64,000 bases of DNA, taken from assembly GCF_003259365.1 (NCBI RefSeq), contig NZ_QLLY01000006.1:374851-438850 (forward strand), written 5' to 3'. This DNA is from Streptomyces sp. PsTaAH-137 (GTDB lineage Bacteria; Actinomycetota; Actinomycetes; Streptomycetales; Streptomycetaceae). The position numbers and the translations under genes were made by a program. The notes under the pieces were generated by a model that was given only the letters and a program-made list of their open reading frames with translations, had not been told where the DNA came from and made no database searches. Positions 1-8,743 of the stretch are shown here, piece by piece (positions within the stretch are counted from its first letter, which is position 1; each line of letters starts with the position of its first letter).

Positions 1-730
1 GCGCCGGGGCCTCCTCCACCAGCTTCTGGTGGCGGCGCTGGAGCGAGCAGTCACGGGTCGAGACGACCACCACGTTGCCGTGGGAGTCGGCCAGGCACTG
101 GGTCTCCACGTGCCGGGGCTTGTCCAGGTAGCGCTCCACGAAGCACTCACCGCGGCCGAACGCGGCCACGGCCTCGCGCACCGCGGAGTCGTACAGCTCC
201 GGCACCTCTTCGAGCGTGCGGGCGACCTTCAGGCCGCGGCCGCCGCCACCGAAGGCGGCCTTGATCGCGATCGGCAGGCCGTGCTCCTCGGCGAAGGCCA
301 CGACCTCCTCCGCGCCCGAGACCGGGTCCGGGGTGCCCGCCACCAGCGGGGCACCGGCGCGCTGCGCGATGTGCCGGGCGGCGACCTTGTCACCGAGGTC
401 CCGGATGGCGTGCGGCGGCGGACCGATCCAGATCAGCTCCGCGTCCAGCACGGCCTGGGCGAACTCCGCGTTCTCCGACAGGAATCCGTAGCCCGGGTGG
501 ATGGCGTCCGCGCCGGAGTCCTTGGCGGCCTGCAACACCTTGGCGATGTCCAGATAGCTCGTCGCCGGGGTGTCACCACCCAGCGCGAAGGCCTCGTCGG
601 CCGCGCGGACGTGCAGAGCGTCCCGGTCCGGATCGGCGTAGACGGCAACGCTTGCGATCCCGGCGTCCCGGCACGCCCGGGCCACGCGGACAGCGATTTC
701 GCCACGGTTGGCGATGAGCACCTTGCGCAC
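1..730 (-). CDS. accA: Acyl-CoA carboxylase biotin carboxylase (alpha) subunit, 3' part cut by window edge
   Basis: Catalyses ATP-dependent carboxylation of biotin on the carrier domain of an acetyl/propionyl-CoA carboxylase, feeding malonyl- and methylmalonyl-CoA synthesis. The visible 243 residues begin [20 protein letters not shown], the canonical biotin carboxylase N terminus, and include the Gly-rich ATP-grasp loop ([14 protein letters not shown]) and the C-S-L-Q-R-R segment near the edge. The GTG start at 730 is set by this N terminus; the minus-strand SD is GGAGGGAG. Full-length family members carry a C-terminal biotin carrier domain, which lies outside the window. The epsilon and beta subunits lie further to the right on the same strand, separated by maf and mmpB. 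Confidence 0.95.
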   Translation of the reverse strand, partial: MRKVLIANRGEIAVRVARACRDAGIASVAVYADPDRDALHVRAADEAFALGGDTPATSYLDIAKVLQAAKDSGADAIHPGYGFLSENAEFAQAVLDAELIWIGPPPHAIRDLGDKVAARHIAQRAGAPLVAGTPDPVSGAEEVVAFAEEHGLPIAIKAAFGGGGRGLKVARTLEEVPELYDSAVREAVAAFGRGECFVERYLDKPRHVETQCLADSHGNVVVVSTRDCSLQRRHQKLVEEAPA

Positions 731-967
731 GATGGCTCCCTCCTTGAAACAAGCCGAGTTTAGGGACAGCCGACACGGGCTTACGACCCATCCCCAATGG
801 TGAGCTTGCCCACACGGAGTGTGACTCGAGGGCTGCTCGGTCCCGGAAATCCCTTGTCGCGCCTGGCTGCAGGGGATCCCTCGGTCGAACCCTATCCCCG
901 CTGTGTGGTCTAGGTCTCTGTGAGACCGCGCTGCGGCCGGTCGGCTTTCTTTGTGGAGTCCCTACGA
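731..967. promoter_or_regulatory. Divergent intergenic region upstream of accA
   Basis: About 240 bases between the minus-strand biotin carboxylase gene and the plus-strand small ORF/membrane-protein gene. It must hold the accA promoter. I see no clear -35/-10 pair, strong hairpin or repeat in it. Confidence 0.35.
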
Positions 968-1024
968 ATGGCCCAACGATTCTTTGCCTTCGCCAGAACC
1001 CTTGTCGGGAGGTTTACCCGTTAG
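968..1024 (+). CDS. Candidate 18-residue leader peptide or small protein
   Basis: ATG at 968 opens MAQRFFAFARTLVGRFTR followed by TAG. A GGAG Shine-Dalgarno-like sequence lies about 10 bases upstream (954-957). The peptide is cationic and aromatic, as in a short amphipathic helix. It ends 11 bases before the first possible start of the following membrane-protein gene, so translational coupling is possible. No family is recognised, and an ORF this short could be chance. Confidence 0.3.
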   Translation: MAQRFFAFARTLVGRFTR

Positions 1025-1035
1025 TAGCGTTCGCG

Positions 1036-1557
1036 ATGTCTCGACGTACTCGCAGTAACAGGCGATGGCTCAGGGGAAAGTGGGTGGGGCCGGTGGCCCG
1101 CAGGCCGGTGGCGTGGGTGGCCGCGATCGTGCTCATCGCGGAGGCGCTCGGAATCGCCTTCCTGAACTGGTTCCTCGGCCTGGTGGTCGACCACCAGGAG
1201 ATGTCCCTGGCCGGTCTCGACCCGCGTGCGATGTCCGTCGGCGCCTGGGTCGCGGGCGGCGTCTTCGGCCTCTACCTGCTGCTGTGCGCCGTGGTGCTGC
1301 TGCGCGCCGCGATCACCGACCGGGCGCCGGGCGGCTTCGGACGGATCCTGCTGATCAGCGTGGCCGTGGTGCACGGGCTGCTCGGTGCGTTCGCGATCGG
1401 CCTGGTGGGCTGGCTCGCGTTCGTCGCCATGATGGTCGTGCTCGGCCTCGTCGTGCTGACGCTGGTGGCCTACGACCGCCGGGACAAGACCACGCAGGAC
1501 GCGCGGCCCGCGCCGCCGGCCGGGCCCGCTAGCCCTCCGGCGCCCACAACTCCGTGA
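1036..1557 (+). CDS. Small integral membrane protein of unknown function
   Basis: 173 residues with four hydrophobic helices at roughly residues 24-48, 70-95, 105-125 and 127-145. A basic N terminus (RRTRSNRR) precedes the first helix and a Pro/Ala-rich tail follows the last. No catalytic motif is visible. ATG 1036 has no good SD. An in-frame GTG at 1084 has AGGGGAAAG just upstream and would give a 157-residue protein starting [11 protein letters not shown], so the start is uncertain. The last 29 bases overlap the 3' end of the convergent maf gene. Confidence 0.75.
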   Translation: MSRRTRSNRRWLRGKWVGPVARRPVAWVAAIVLIAEALGIAFLNWFLGLVVDHQEMSLAGLDPRAMSVGAWVAGGVFGLYLLLCAVVLLRAAITDRAPGGFGRILLISVAVVHGLLGAFAIGLVGWLAFVAMMVVLGLVVLTLVAYDRRDKTTQDARPAPPAGPASPPAPTTP

Positions 1558-2140
1558 CGCTGACGCCCAGTTCCGTCAGCAGGCGGCGCAGCAGCGGCAG
1601 CGACAGCCCGATGACGTTGCCGTGGTCGCCGTCGATGCCGTCGATGAAGGGCGCCGAGCGCCCGTCGAGGGTGAAGGCGCCCGCCACGTGGAGGGGCTCG
1701 CCCGTCGCCACGTACGCGGCGATCTCGGCGTCGGTCGGCTCGCCGAACCGGACCACGGTGGACCCGATGCCCGAGGCGTACCGGCCGGTCGCGGTGTCGT
1801 AGACGCAGTGGCCCGTCTGGAGGGTGCCAGCGCGGCCCCGCATCGCCTTCCAGCGGGCCGTGGCCTCCTCGGCGTCGGCGGGCTTGCCGAGCGGCTCGCC
1901 GTCCAGATCGAGGACGGAGTCGCAGCCGACGACCAGCGCGTCCCGGGCCTCGGGCCGGGCGGCCACGACGGAGGCCTTGGCCTCGGCGAGGGCGAGCGCG
2001 AGCTCCGCCGGGGTCGGGGCCGTCACGGCGTCCTCGTCGAAGCCGCTGACGATGACCTCCGGCGCGAAACCGGCCTGCCGCAGCAGACCGAGGCGGGCGG
2101 GGGACTGGGAGGCCAGGATCAGGCGGCGAGACGGCGTCAT
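1529..2140 (-). CDS. maf: Maf-family nucleoside triphosphate pyrophosphatase
   Basis: 203 residues. Maf proteins hydrolyse non-canonical or modified nucleoside triphosphates to monophosphates (house-cleaning) and have been linked to septum control. The N terminus [20 protein letters not shown] carries the Maf S-x-S-P-x-R signature. The internal [18 protein letters not shown] is the second conserved block, with the catalytic Asp. The ATG at 2140 puts the signature at the normal position; the longer open frame upstream has no family similarity. The gene lies between mmpB and accA on the same strand, the usual streptomycete arrangement. Confidence 0.93.
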   Translation of the reverse strand: MTPSRRLILASQSPARLGLLRQAGFAPEVIVSGFDEDAVTAPTPAELALALAEAKASVVAARPEARDALVVGCDSVLDLDGEPLGKPADAEEATARWKAMRGRAGTLQTGHCVYDTATGRYASGIGSTVVRFGEPTDAEIAAYVATGEPLHVAGAFTLDGRSAPFIDGIDGDHGNVIGLSLPLLRRLLTELGVSVTELWAPEG

Positions 2141-2169
2141 GGCAGCCAGCGTATAGAACCGCCCGCCGC

Positions 2170-2298
2170 TCAGAACACGCCGAGCAGAAACATGATCAGC
2201 ACCATCGCGAGTGCCAGCACGAAGCTCGCCCGCCGCAGCATCCCCTGCGTCGCGCGAAGTTCCTCGGGAGGCTTGTCCTCGGGATCCGACCACAGCAC
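2170..2298 (-). CDS. mmpB: MmpB-like small morphogenic membrane protein
   Basis: 42-residue protein reading (V/M)[18 protein letters not shown], then [20 protein letters not shown] and GVF. It has a short acidic cytoplasmic head and one C-terminal membrane helix (about residues 22-42), that is, a tail-anchored layout. The WSDPE-PPEELR motif and the position between maf and the carboxylase epsilon gene match what I recall of streptomycete MmpB. The GTG at 2298 is the only reasonable start. Identification is from memory of the family, not a search. Confidence 0.75.
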   Translation of the reverse strand: MLWSDPEDKPPEELRATQGMLRRASFVLALAMVLIMFLLGVF

Positions 2299-2316
2299 GC
2301 CACCGATACTGCGACG

Positions 2317-2366
2317 CGCTCGCGCGGGGCGCCTGAGTACGCGTACTCAGGCGCCCCGCGCGAGCG
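2317..2366. repeat. 50-bp perfect palindrome with no loop
   Basis: Two 25-base arms meet at the centre 2341/2342 (core TGAGTACGCGTACTCA) with no mismatch from 2317 to 2366. It lies between the end of accE and the start of mmpB. On the plus strand it is followed by ACTATTTTGTT. It could act as a terminator or mRNA-end hairpin after accE, or as a dimer-bound operator for mmpB/maf/accA. Confidence 0.9.
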
Positions 2367-2387
2367 GACTATTTTGTTCCGGCCGGC

Positions 2388-2594
2388 TCACGCGGGCCAG
2401 TAGGTACGCGACCAGCTCGCCGGGCCCGGGGCGGGCAGCCGGCGGCCGGCGATGCGGGAGGGGTCGGCCCACGCGTCCCGCTCGGCCGCGGCCGCCGGGG
2501 CTTCGGGCGCCGCCGCGGCCCGGGCCTGGACCACCGCCAGTGCGGCGGCCAGCTCCTCGGGGGTCGGGTTTCCTCGTACGACCTTGATCATCAT
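2388..2594 (-). CDS. accE: Acyl-CoA carboxylase epsilon subunit
   Basis: 68 residues beginning MMIKVVRGNPTPEELAAALA and ending in a Trp-containing tail (SWSRTYWPA). The IKVVRGxPTxEELAAL block is the hallmark of the actinobacterial carboxylase epsilon subunit, which stabilises the alpha-beta complex. Either ATG (2594 or 2591) could be the start. It begins 11 bases after the stop of the carboxyltransferase gene, so the two are co-transcribed. Confidence 0.93.
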   Translation of the reverse strand: MMIKVVRGNPTPEELAAALAVVQARAAAAPEAPAAAAERDAWADPSRIAGRRLPAPGPASWSRTYWPA

Positions 2595-2605
2595 GACCGG
2601 GGCTC

Positions 2606-4201
2606 CTAGAGGGGGATGTTGCCGTGCTTCTTCGGGGGCAGGCTCTCCCGCTTCGTGCGCAGCTGACGCAGCCCCTTCACGACGTGGGCGCGGGTGTCCG
2701 ACGGCAGGATCACCGCGTCGACGTAGCCGCGCTCGGCCGCCGTGTAGGGGTTGAGGAGCGTGTCCTCGTACTGCTGGATGAGCTGCGCCCGCGTCTCCTC
2801 GACGTTCCCGGCCGCCTCGGCCGCCGCGATCGTCTTGCGGTGCAGGATGTTGACCGCGCCCTGCGCGCCCATGACCGCGATCTGGGCGGTGGGCCAGGCC
2901 AGGTTCAGGTCGGCGCCCAGGTGCTTGGAGCCCATGACGTCGTACGCGCCGCCGAACGCCTTGCGCGTGATGATCGTGATCAGCGGGACGGTCGCCTCGG
3001 CGTACGCGTAGATCAGCTTGGCGCCGCGCCGGATGATGCCCTCGTGCTCCTGCTCGACGCCCGGCAGGAAGCCGGGGACGTCGACGAACGTCAGCACGGG
3101 CACGTTGAAGGCGTCACACGTGCGGACGAACCGCGCGGCCTTCTCGCTCGCGTGGATGTCGAGGCAGCCGGCGAACTGCATCGGCTGGTTGGCGACGATG
3201 CCGACCGGTCGGCCCTCGACCCGGCCGAAGCCGGTCAGGATGTTCGGCGCGAACAGCGACTGCGTCTCGAAGAACTCGGCGTCGTCCAGGACGTGTTCGA
3301 TCACCGTGTGCATGTCGTACGGCTGGTTGGCGCTGTCCGGGACGATGACGTCCAGCTCGCGGTCCTCGTCCGTGACGGCCAGGTCGGCCTCCTCGGGGAA
3401 GGCCGGCGGCTCGCTCAGGTTGTTCGACGGCAGGTAGGACAGCAGCGACTTCACGTACTCGATGGCGTCCTTCTCGTCACCCGCCATGTGGTGCGCGACG
3501 CCGGAGCGCGAGTTGTGCGCCCGCGCGCCGCCCAGCTCCTCGAAGCCGACGTCCTCGCCGGTGACCGTCTTGATGACGTCGGGCCCGGTGATGAACATGT
3601 GGCTGGTCTGGTCGACCATGACCGTGAAGTCGGTGATCGCGGGGGAGTAGACGGCCCCGCCCGCGCACGGGCCGACGACCAGGCTGATCTGCGGGATGAC
3701 GCCCGAGGCGTGGGTGTTGCGGCGGAAGATCTCGCCGTACATGCCCAGCGCCATCACACCCTCCTGGATGCGGGCGCCGCCTGAGTCGTTGATGCCGATG
3801 ACCGGGCAGCCGGTCTTCAGCGCGAAGTCCATCACCTTCATGATCTTCTGGCCGAAGACCTCGCCGAGCGCGCCGCCGAAGACGGTGAAGTCCTGCGAGA
3901 AGACGGCGACGGGACGGCCGTCCACGGTCCCGTACCCGGTGACGACGCCGTCGCCGTACGGCTTGTTGGCGTCCAGGCCGAAATCGGTCGAGCGGTGCCG
4001 CGCGAACTCGTCCAGCTCCACGAACGAGTCCTCGTCCATCAGCAGGTCGATCCGCTCACGGGCCGTCAGCTTGCCCTTGGCGTGCTGCTTCTCGACCGCG
4101 CGGGCCGAACCCGCGTGGGTCGCCTCGTCGATCCGGCGCCGCAGATCCTCGATCTTGCCTGCGGTGGTGTGGATGTCGGGCTTCTCTTCCAACTCGGACA
4201 T
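2606..4201 (-). CDS. pccB: Acyl-CoA (propionyl-CoA) carboxylase carboxyltransferase beta subunit
   Basis: 531 residues, the normal length for AccB/PccB. It transfers the carboxyl group from carboxybiotin to propionyl- or acetyl-CoA. Two crotonase-type halves are visible: the N-terminal half contains [14 protein letters not shown] and the C-terminal half contains [10 protein letters not shown] and [16 protein letters not shown]. The ATG at 4201 ([20 protein letters not shown]) has GGGAG upstream; the frame continues upstream without family similarity. It forms an operon with accE. The divergent neighbour is the biotin ligase needed to charge the carboxylase. Confidence 0.96.
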   Translation of the reverse strand: MSELEEKPDIHTTAGKIEDLRRRIDEATHAGSARAVEKQHAKGKLTARERIDLLMDEDSFVELDEFARHRSTDFGLDANKPYGDGVVTGYGTVDGRPVAVFSQDFTVFGGALGEVFGQKIMKVMDFALKTGCPVIGINDSGGARIQEGVMALGMYGEIFRRNTHASGVIPQISLVVGPCAGGAVYSPAITDFTVMVDQTSHMFITGPDVIKTVTGEDVGFEELGGARAHNSRSGVAHHMAGDEKDAIEYVKSLLSYLPSNNLSEPPAFPEEADLAVTDEDRELDVIVPDSANQPYDMHTVIEHVLDDAEFFETQSLFAPNILTGFGRVEGRPVGIVANQPMQFAGCLDIHASEKAARFVRTCDAFNVPVLTFVDVPGFLPGVEQEHEGIIRRGAKLIYAYAEATVPLITIITRKAFGGAYDVMGSKHLGADLNLAWPTAQIAVMGAQGAVNILHRKTIAAAEAAGNVEETRAQLIQQYEDTLLNPYTAAERGYVDAVILPSDTRAHVVKGLRQLRTKRESLPPKKHGNIPL

Positions 4202-4326
4202 CGGGATGCGGCTCCCTGCCTGGTCAGTTCGTGGGGTGGGGGACGGTGCGGTGGCTACTGACTCGTAGCGTAGTGGCGCGAATACGGCTCGGCAGTGCGG
4301 CGTTTGCCACACCTACGCTGGGTTGC

Positions 4327-5202
4327 ATGACGCCGCGAGATGGTTCAGACGTGCACGGGAACAACCGCTGGTCCGACCTGGACCGGCCACCGCTGGGCCA
4401 GGCGGGGCTGCGCCGCTCCCTCCTGCGCGGGGACGGGCTGTGGTCGTCCCTCGAAGTGCTGCCCCGTACCGGCTCCACCAACACCGACCTGGTGGACCGG
4501 GCCTCCTCCGGGGCCCTCGCCGAGGGGGCCGTGCTGATCGCCGAGGAGCAGAGCGCCGCGCGCGGGCGGCTCGACCGGCGCTGGTCGGCTCCGCCGCGCT
4601 CCGGGCTGTTCTTCTCGGTGCTGCTCAAGCCCGGGGAGCACGAGGTGCCGGTGGAGCGGTGGGGGTGGCTGCCGCTGCTCGCCGGGGTCGCGCTCGCCAC
4701 GGGGCTCTCCTCGGCGGCCGGGGTCGACACGGCGCTGAAGTGGCCCAACGACCTGTTGCTCACCGTCGGCGACGAGGAGCGCAAGGCCGCCGGCATCCTC
4801 GCCGAGCGGGCCGGCGCGGACGGGGTCGTCGTCGGGATCGGGCTGAACGTGTCGCTGCGCGCCGACGAGCTGCCGGTTCCCACCGCCGGGTCGCTGGCGC
4901 TGGCCGGGGCCAAGGTTCTTGACCGGGAGCCGTTGCTGCGGGCCGTTCTACGGTCGTTCGAGCGCTGGTATCTGGAGTGGTGCGCCGCGCAGGGGGACCC
5001 CGGGGTGTCGGGGTTGCAGGCGACGTATGCGGCGGGGTGCGCGACGCTGGGGCGCACTGTGCGGGCCCAGTTGCCCGGGGGGCGGGATCTTGTGGGGGAG
5101 GCCGTCGCCGTGGACGCCGACGGCCGCCTGGTGATCACCCCGCCCGACGGCTCCCCCGAACCGGTCTCGGCCGGCGACATCATCCACCTCCGCCCTGCCT
5201 AG
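4327..5202 (+). CDS. birA: Biotin-[acetyl-CoA carboxylase] ligase
   Basis: 291 residues. Activates biotin as biotinyl-AMP and attaches it to the carrier lysine of acyl-CoA carboxylase. Visible family blocks are TGSTNTDL, ARGRLDRRWSAPPRSGLFFS (the adenylate loop), KWPNDLLL, KAAGILAE and VVVGIGLNVS, followed by a C-terminal SH3-like domain. There is no N-terminal helix-turn-helix, so it is a monofunctional ligase and not a BirA repressor. ATG 4327 is chosen over an upstream in-frame ATG because the family starts near this point. It is divergent from pccB, the likely functional partner operon. Confidence 0.95.
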   Translation: MTPRDGSDVHGNNRWSDLDRPPLGQAGLRRSLLRGDGLWSSLEVLPRTGSTNTDLVDRASSGALAEGAVLIAEEQSAARGRLDRRWSAPPRSGLFFSVLLKPGEHEVPVERWGWLPLLAGVALATGLSSAAGVDTALKWPNDLLLTVGDEERKAAGILAERAGADGVVVGIGLNVSLRADELPVPTAGSLALAGAKVLDREPLLRAVLRSFERWYLEWCAAQGDPGVSGLQATYAAGCATLGRTVRAQLPGGRDLVGEAVAVDADGRLVITPPDGSPEPVSAGDIIHLRPA

Positions 5203-5225
5203 ACCCGCACCACCGTCGTGGCTGG

Positions 5226-5288
5226 TCGCGCAGTTCCCCGCGCCCCTGAGCGAGCGCAGCTCGCTCAGGGGCGCGGGGAACTGCGCGA
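5226..5288. terminator. 63-bp perfect hairpin of the recurring GC-rich intergenic family
   Basis: Perfect 30-base arms at 5226-5255 and 5259-5288 separated by GCA. The arm contains GCGCAGTTCCCCGCGCCCCT, the core that recurs at several other intergenic places in this window. Its position just after birA fits a rho-independent-type terminator lacking a T-run, as is common in high-GC actinobacteria. Confidence 0.8.
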
Positions 5289-5421
5289 GAAGCGGCCACC
5301 GGGCCGCAGACGAGGGGACACGGAGGGACCCGGTGCGAGCGGAGTGACCTGGCGCACAGGGGCTGCCGTACAGTTGAGCCCGGTCGATACCTGACCGCGG
5401 CAGATCGGAAGGGCAGCAGGC

Positions 5422-6540
5422 GTGAGCGTCGACGACTCGGGCTCCGGCACGGGTGGCCAAGGCGACCCCGAAGAGGCCGAAGAGCACACCGAGGATCAGG
5501 ATCCCCTCGCCCTGCGGCTCGAAGGGCTCATCCTCGGCGCGGAGCGCCGCTACACCCCGTTCCAGGCGGCCCGCAGCGCGGGCGTCTCCATGGAGCTGGC
5601 CTCCCGGTTCTGGCGGGCCATGGGCTTCGCCGACATCGGGCAGGCCAAGGCGCTGACCGAGGCCGATGTCCTGGCGCTGCGCCGCCTCGCCGGTCTCGTC
5701 GAGGCGGGGCTGCTCAGTGAGGCCATGGCGGTGCAGGTGGCCCGGTCCACCGGGCAGACCACGGCGCGACTCGCCGAGTGGCAGATCGACTCGTTCCTGG
5801 AGGGGCTCACCGAGCCGCCGGAGCCGGGAATGACCCGTACCGAGGTCACGTATCCGCTGATAGAGCTGCTCCTGCCCGAGCTGGAGGAGTTCCTCGTCTA
5901 CGTGTGGCGGCGGCAGCTGGCCGCGGCCACCGGGCGGGTCGTCCAGGCCGGGGACGACGAGGAGATGGTGGACCGACGGCTCGCCGTCGGCTTCGCCGAC
6001 CTGGTCGGGTTCACGCGGCTGACCCGGCGGATGGAGGAGGAGGAGCTCGGCGAACTGGTCGAGGCCTTCGAGACCACGGCCGCCGACCTGGTCGCCGCGC
6101 ACGGCGGGCGGCTCATCAAGACGCTCGGCGACGAGGTTCTGTTCGCCGCCGACGACGCCGGGATCGCGGGCGAGATCGCGCTGCGGCTCATCGAGACGAT
6201 GAGCAACGACGAGACCATGCCGGAGCTGCGCGTCGGCATGGCGTTCGGGACCGTGACGACCCGGATGGGCGATGTCTTCGGCACCACCGTGAACCTCGCG
6301 AGCAGGCTGACCTCGATAGCGCCCCGGGACAACGTGCTCGTCGACGGCGCCTTCGCCGAGGAACTGATCCGCACCGGCGACGCGCCGACGTCGGAGGCCG
6401 AGGCCGCCGTCGAGGCGCAGAAGGCCGAGGAGCACGGCGAGGAGCCGCCGTCGTACCGGTTCGCGTTGCAGCCCATGTGGCAGCGGCCCGTACGTGGTCT
6501 CGGTGTCGTCGAGCCCTGGACGCTGACCCGCCGCACCTGA
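5422..6540 (+). CDS. cya: Class III adenylate cyclase with N-terminal regulatory domain
   Basis: 372 residues; makes cAMP from ATP. The N-terminal region (about 25-175) resembles the autoinhibitory, pH-responsive domain described for mycobacterial Rv1264-type cyclases. The catalytic domain spans about 185-365. Metal ligands are Asp193 (FADLVGFT) and Asp237 (KTLGDEVL), the adenine-specifying Lys is Lys233, and the transition-state Asn291/Arg295 lie in TTVNLASRL. All key residues are present, so it should be active. There is no membrane segment. GTG at 5422 follows GGAAGGG. It sits upstream of, and on the same strand as, the enoyl-CoA hydratase gene, 46 bases away. Confidence 0.94.
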   Translation: MSVDDSGSGTGGQGDPEEAEEHTEDQDPLALRLEGLILGAERRYTPFQAARSAGVSMELASRFWRAMGFADIGQAKALTEADVLALRRLAGLVEAGLLSEAMAVQVARSTGQTTARLAEWQIDSFLEGLTEPPEPGMTRTEVTYPLIELLLPELEEFLVYVWRRQLAAATGRVVQAGDDEEMVDRRLAVGFADLVGFTRLTRRMEEEELGELVEAFETTAADLVAAHGGRLIKTLGDEVLFAADDAGIAGEIALRLIETMSNDETMPELRVGMAFGTVTTRMGDVFGTTVNLASRLTSIAPRDNVLVDGAFAEELIRTGDAPTSEAEAAVEAQKAEEHGEEPPSYRFALQPMWQRPVRGLGVVEPWTLTRRT

Positions 6541-6548
6541 CACCCTCC

Positions 6549-6566
6549 GGTTAACGCCAGTTAACC
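6549..6566. promoter_or_regulatory. Inverted repeat GGTTAAC-N4-GTTAACC
   Basis: Seven-base perfect arms around GCCA, an AT-containing palindrome in a very GC-rich context, lying between the cya stop and the GGAGG Shine-Dalgarno of the next gene. Candidate operator, or a short hairpin affecting the enoyl-CoA hydratase mRNA. Confidence 0.5.
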
Positions 6567-6586
6567 GCCAGTGGAGGTGCGCAGTC

Positions 6587-7390
6587 GTGGGTGAGGACCA
6601 GCGGTTCGGGGAGTTCGTCGGCGTCACACGGCACGAGGACGGCACCGTCGCCGAGCTGACGCTCGACCGGCCCAAGGCCATGAACGCCGTGTCCAGCGAC
6701 ATGGCCCGGTCCATCGGCGCCGCGTGCGAGGCGCTGGGTGCCGACAGCGGCGTACGGGTCGTGGTCGTCACCTCCAGCAGCGAGCGGGCCTTCTGTGTCG
6801 GCGCCGACCTGAAGGAGCGCAACTCCTTCTCGGACGCCGAGCTGGTCCGGCAGCGGCCGGTCGCGCGGGCCGCCTACACGGGCGTACTGGACCTGCCGAT
6901 GCCGACGATCGCCGCGGTGCACGGCTTCGCGCTCGGGGGCGGGTTCGAGCTGGCGCTCGCCTGCGACCTGATCGTGGCCGACGCGAGCGCCGTGGTCGGG
7001 CTGCCCGAGGTGTCGGTCGGGGTGATTCCCGGCGGTGGCGGTACGCAGTTGCTGCCGCGCCGGGTCGGGGCCGCGCGCGCCGCCGAGCTGATCTTCACCG
7101 CGCGGCGCCTCGAAGCGCCGGAGGCGCGGGAGCTGGGGCTCGTCGACCAGCTCGTGGACGCGGGGCAGGACCGTACCGAAGCGCTCGCGCTGGCCGCCCG
7201 GATCGCCACCAACTCGCCCGTCGGGCTGCGCGCCGCCAAGCGGGCGCTGCGGCTCGGGCACGGGCTCGATCTGCGGGCCGGCCTTGAGGTGGAGGACGCG
7301 GCGTGGCGGTCCGTGGCGTTCTCGGGGGACCGGGCCGAGGGGGTCGCCGCGTTCAACGAGAAGCGGGCGCCTCGGTGGCCCGGGGTTTGA
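6587..7390 (+). CDS. Enoyl-CoA hydratase/isomerase (crotonase) family protein
   Basis: 267 residues. Crotonase-fold enzyme, probably hydrating 2-enoyl-CoA in fatty-acid or amino-acid degradation. Seen: LDRPKAMNAVSSDM, the oxyanion-hole strand FCVGADLKER, the second oxyanion block HGFALGGGFELALACD, and the catalytic-region PEVSVGVIPGGGGTQLLPR with Glu at the hydratase position. GTG at 6587 has a strong GGAGG 10 bases upstream. The exact substrate cannot be read from sequence. It shares a strand with cya and the GGDEF gene, but a repeat-bearing gap separates it from the latter. Confidence 0.92.
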   Translation: MGEDQRFGEFVGVTRHEDGTVAELTLDRPKAMNAVSSDMARSIGAACEALGADSGVRVVVVTSSSERAFCVGADLKERNSFSDAELVRQRPVARAAYTGVLDLPMPTIAAVHGFALGGGFELALACDLIVADASAVVGLPEVSVGVIPGGGGTQLLPRRVGAARAAELIFTARRLEAPEARELGLVDQLVDAGQDRTEALALAARIATNSPVGLRAAKRALRLGHGLDLRAGLEVEDAAWRSVAFSGDRAEGVAAFNEKRAPRWPGV

Positions 7391-7430
7391 GCCCTGGGCG
7401 GTCCTTCGTCCGCGGGCCGGTGGCCGCTTC

Positions 7431-7480
7431 TCGCGCAGTTCCCCGCGCCCCTGGATGCGAGCTGCGCTCGCCCAGGAGCC
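7431..7480. repeat. Partial copy of the recurring GC-rich intergenic repeat
   Basis: TCGCGCAGTTCCCCGCGCCC begins at 7431 and is followed by an imperfect stem with GCGAGC/GCTCGC around TGC. It lies downstream of the enoyl-CoA hydratase gene; the right arm has decayed compared with the copy at 5226-5288. Confidence 0.7.
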
Positions 7481-7536
7481 CTTGATCGGGTGTACACAAT
7501 TCACCGTAATGCCGGGAATGTCCCTAACCTGGACTA

Positions 7537-8685
7537 ATGGGAGAGGATGTCCGGCTGCGGGCCGTCGTGATGCTCGCGCAGGGCATGGCGGCCGCGCAGT
7601 CCCCGCGGGAGTCCTGGCGGGCGGCCGCGCTCGGGGCCTGTCATGCGCTGTCGGGAAACTTCGCCGCGCTTTCGGTCTGGGAGCGCGAGCGCGGGCAGCT
7701 GCGGGTCCTCGCCAATGTCGGGGAGCGCACGGCCGGCGAGGAGGAGTTCCCGGAGGACGAGACCTATCCCGTGCACCAGTTCCCGGAGATCACCGAGTTT
7801 CTGCACGAGCGGTGGGCCGGGGGCGGCGAGCCCGACGCGTGGGTGGAGACCGCCGCGGGGCCCGTCGAGGACGCCGGGTACTGCCATCAGCGGGTGGCGG
7901 CGCTGCGCCGCCGGGGCCGCGGGAGCTGTGTCGTCGCGCCGGTCGTGCTGCACGGGCGGGCGTGGGGCGAGCTGTATGTCGCGCGGCCCCGCGGCGTCCC
8001 CGCGTTCGTCCCCGCGGACGCCGACCTCGCGACCGTACTGGCCTCCGTGGTGGCCGCCGGGCTCGCGCAGACCGAGCGCCTGGAGGAGGCCCGGCGGCTG
8101 GCCTTCACGGACGCGCTGACCGGCCTCGCGAACCGGCGGGCCGTCGACATACGCCTCGACCGGGCGGTGGAGCGGCACCGGGCCGAGGGCGCCGTGGTCA
8201 GCCTCGTGGTGTGCGACCTGAACGGGCTCAAGCGGGTCAACGACACCCTCGGGCACGCGATCGGCGACCGGCTCCTCGAACGGTTCGGGTCCGTGCTCTC
8301 GCTGTGCGGCGCGATGCTGCCCGGGGCGCTCGTGGCCCGGCTCGGCGGCGACGAGTTCTGCCTGCTGGCCGTCGGCCCGCCCGCCGACGACGTGGTGCGG
8401 GTCGGCGACGAGATCTGCTCGCGGGCGGCGGAGATGGACCTCGGCGAGGGCGTCGCGGTCGGCATCGCCTCGACCGGCGACCCGATCGGGGAGGTCAAAA
8501 GCGCGCGCCGGCTGTTCCGGCTCGCGGACGCCGCCCAGTACAAGGCCAAGGCGCTGCGCGCCGCGCGGCCGGTGGTCGCCGGGCGGGACGGCGGCCTCGA
8601 CGATCCCGTGGTCCGGCTCGCCGACGCCCCGCCGCCGGTCACCGGGGAGCGGGAGCGGCGCCGGATCCGGGGTCTCGACCAGTAA
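7537..8685 (+). CDS. GAF-GGDEF diguanylate cyclase
   Basis: 382 residues. Synthesises cyclic di-GMP, which in streptomycetes holds back sporulation through BldD. A GAF-like sensory region covers about residues 15-180. The GGDEF domain covers about 183-345, with TDALTGLANRRA and an intact LGGDEF motif at 269-274. No R-x-x-D inhibitory site lies at the usual place before GGDEF, so product inhibition is not predicted. There is no EAL domain and no membrane helix, so it is a soluble cyclase. By position it corresponds to what I recall as CdgE. A GDR/Arg-rich tail ends the protein. Confidence 0.92.
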   Translation: MGEDVRLRAVVMLAQGMAAAQSPRESWRAAALGACHALSGNFAALSVWERERGQLRVLANVGERTAGEEEFPEDETYPVHQFPEITEFLHERWAGGGEPDAWVETAAGPVEDAGYCHQRVAALRRRGRGSCVVAPVVLHGRAWGELYVARPRGVPAFVPADADLATVLASVVAAGLAQTERLEEARRLAFTDALTGLANRRAVDIRLDRAVERHRAEGAVVSLVVCDLNGLKRVNDTLGHAIGDRLLERFGSVLSLCGAMLPGALVARLGGDEFCLLAVGPPADDVVRVGDEICSRAAEMDLGEGVAVGIASTGDPIGEVKSARRLFRLADAAQYKAKALRAARPVVAGRDGGLDDPVVRLADAPPPVTGERERRRIRGLDQ

Positions 8686-8707
8686 GGGTCTTTCCCGGAA
8701 CTCGGTC

Positions 8708-8736
8708 GTGACATCCTGAGATTCACTGCGTACGCT
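8708..8736 (+). promoter_or_regulatory. Candidate housekeeping promoter of hutH, probably leaderless
   Basis: GTGACA at 8708-8713 and TACGCT at 8731-8736 with a 17-base spacer resemble a HrdB-type -35/-10 pair. Transcription would start about 7 bases downstream, at or next to the hutH ATG (8744). There is no Shine-Dalgarno before that ATG. Both facts fit a leaderless mRNA. Confidence 0.5.
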
Positions 8737-8743
8737 CCTGAAT

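Noticed and set aside
2141..2293. A longer Maf protein starting at 2293
   Set aside because: The extra 51 residues read through the MmpB gene in another frame and have no similarity to Maf; the Maf signature begins right after ATG 2140.
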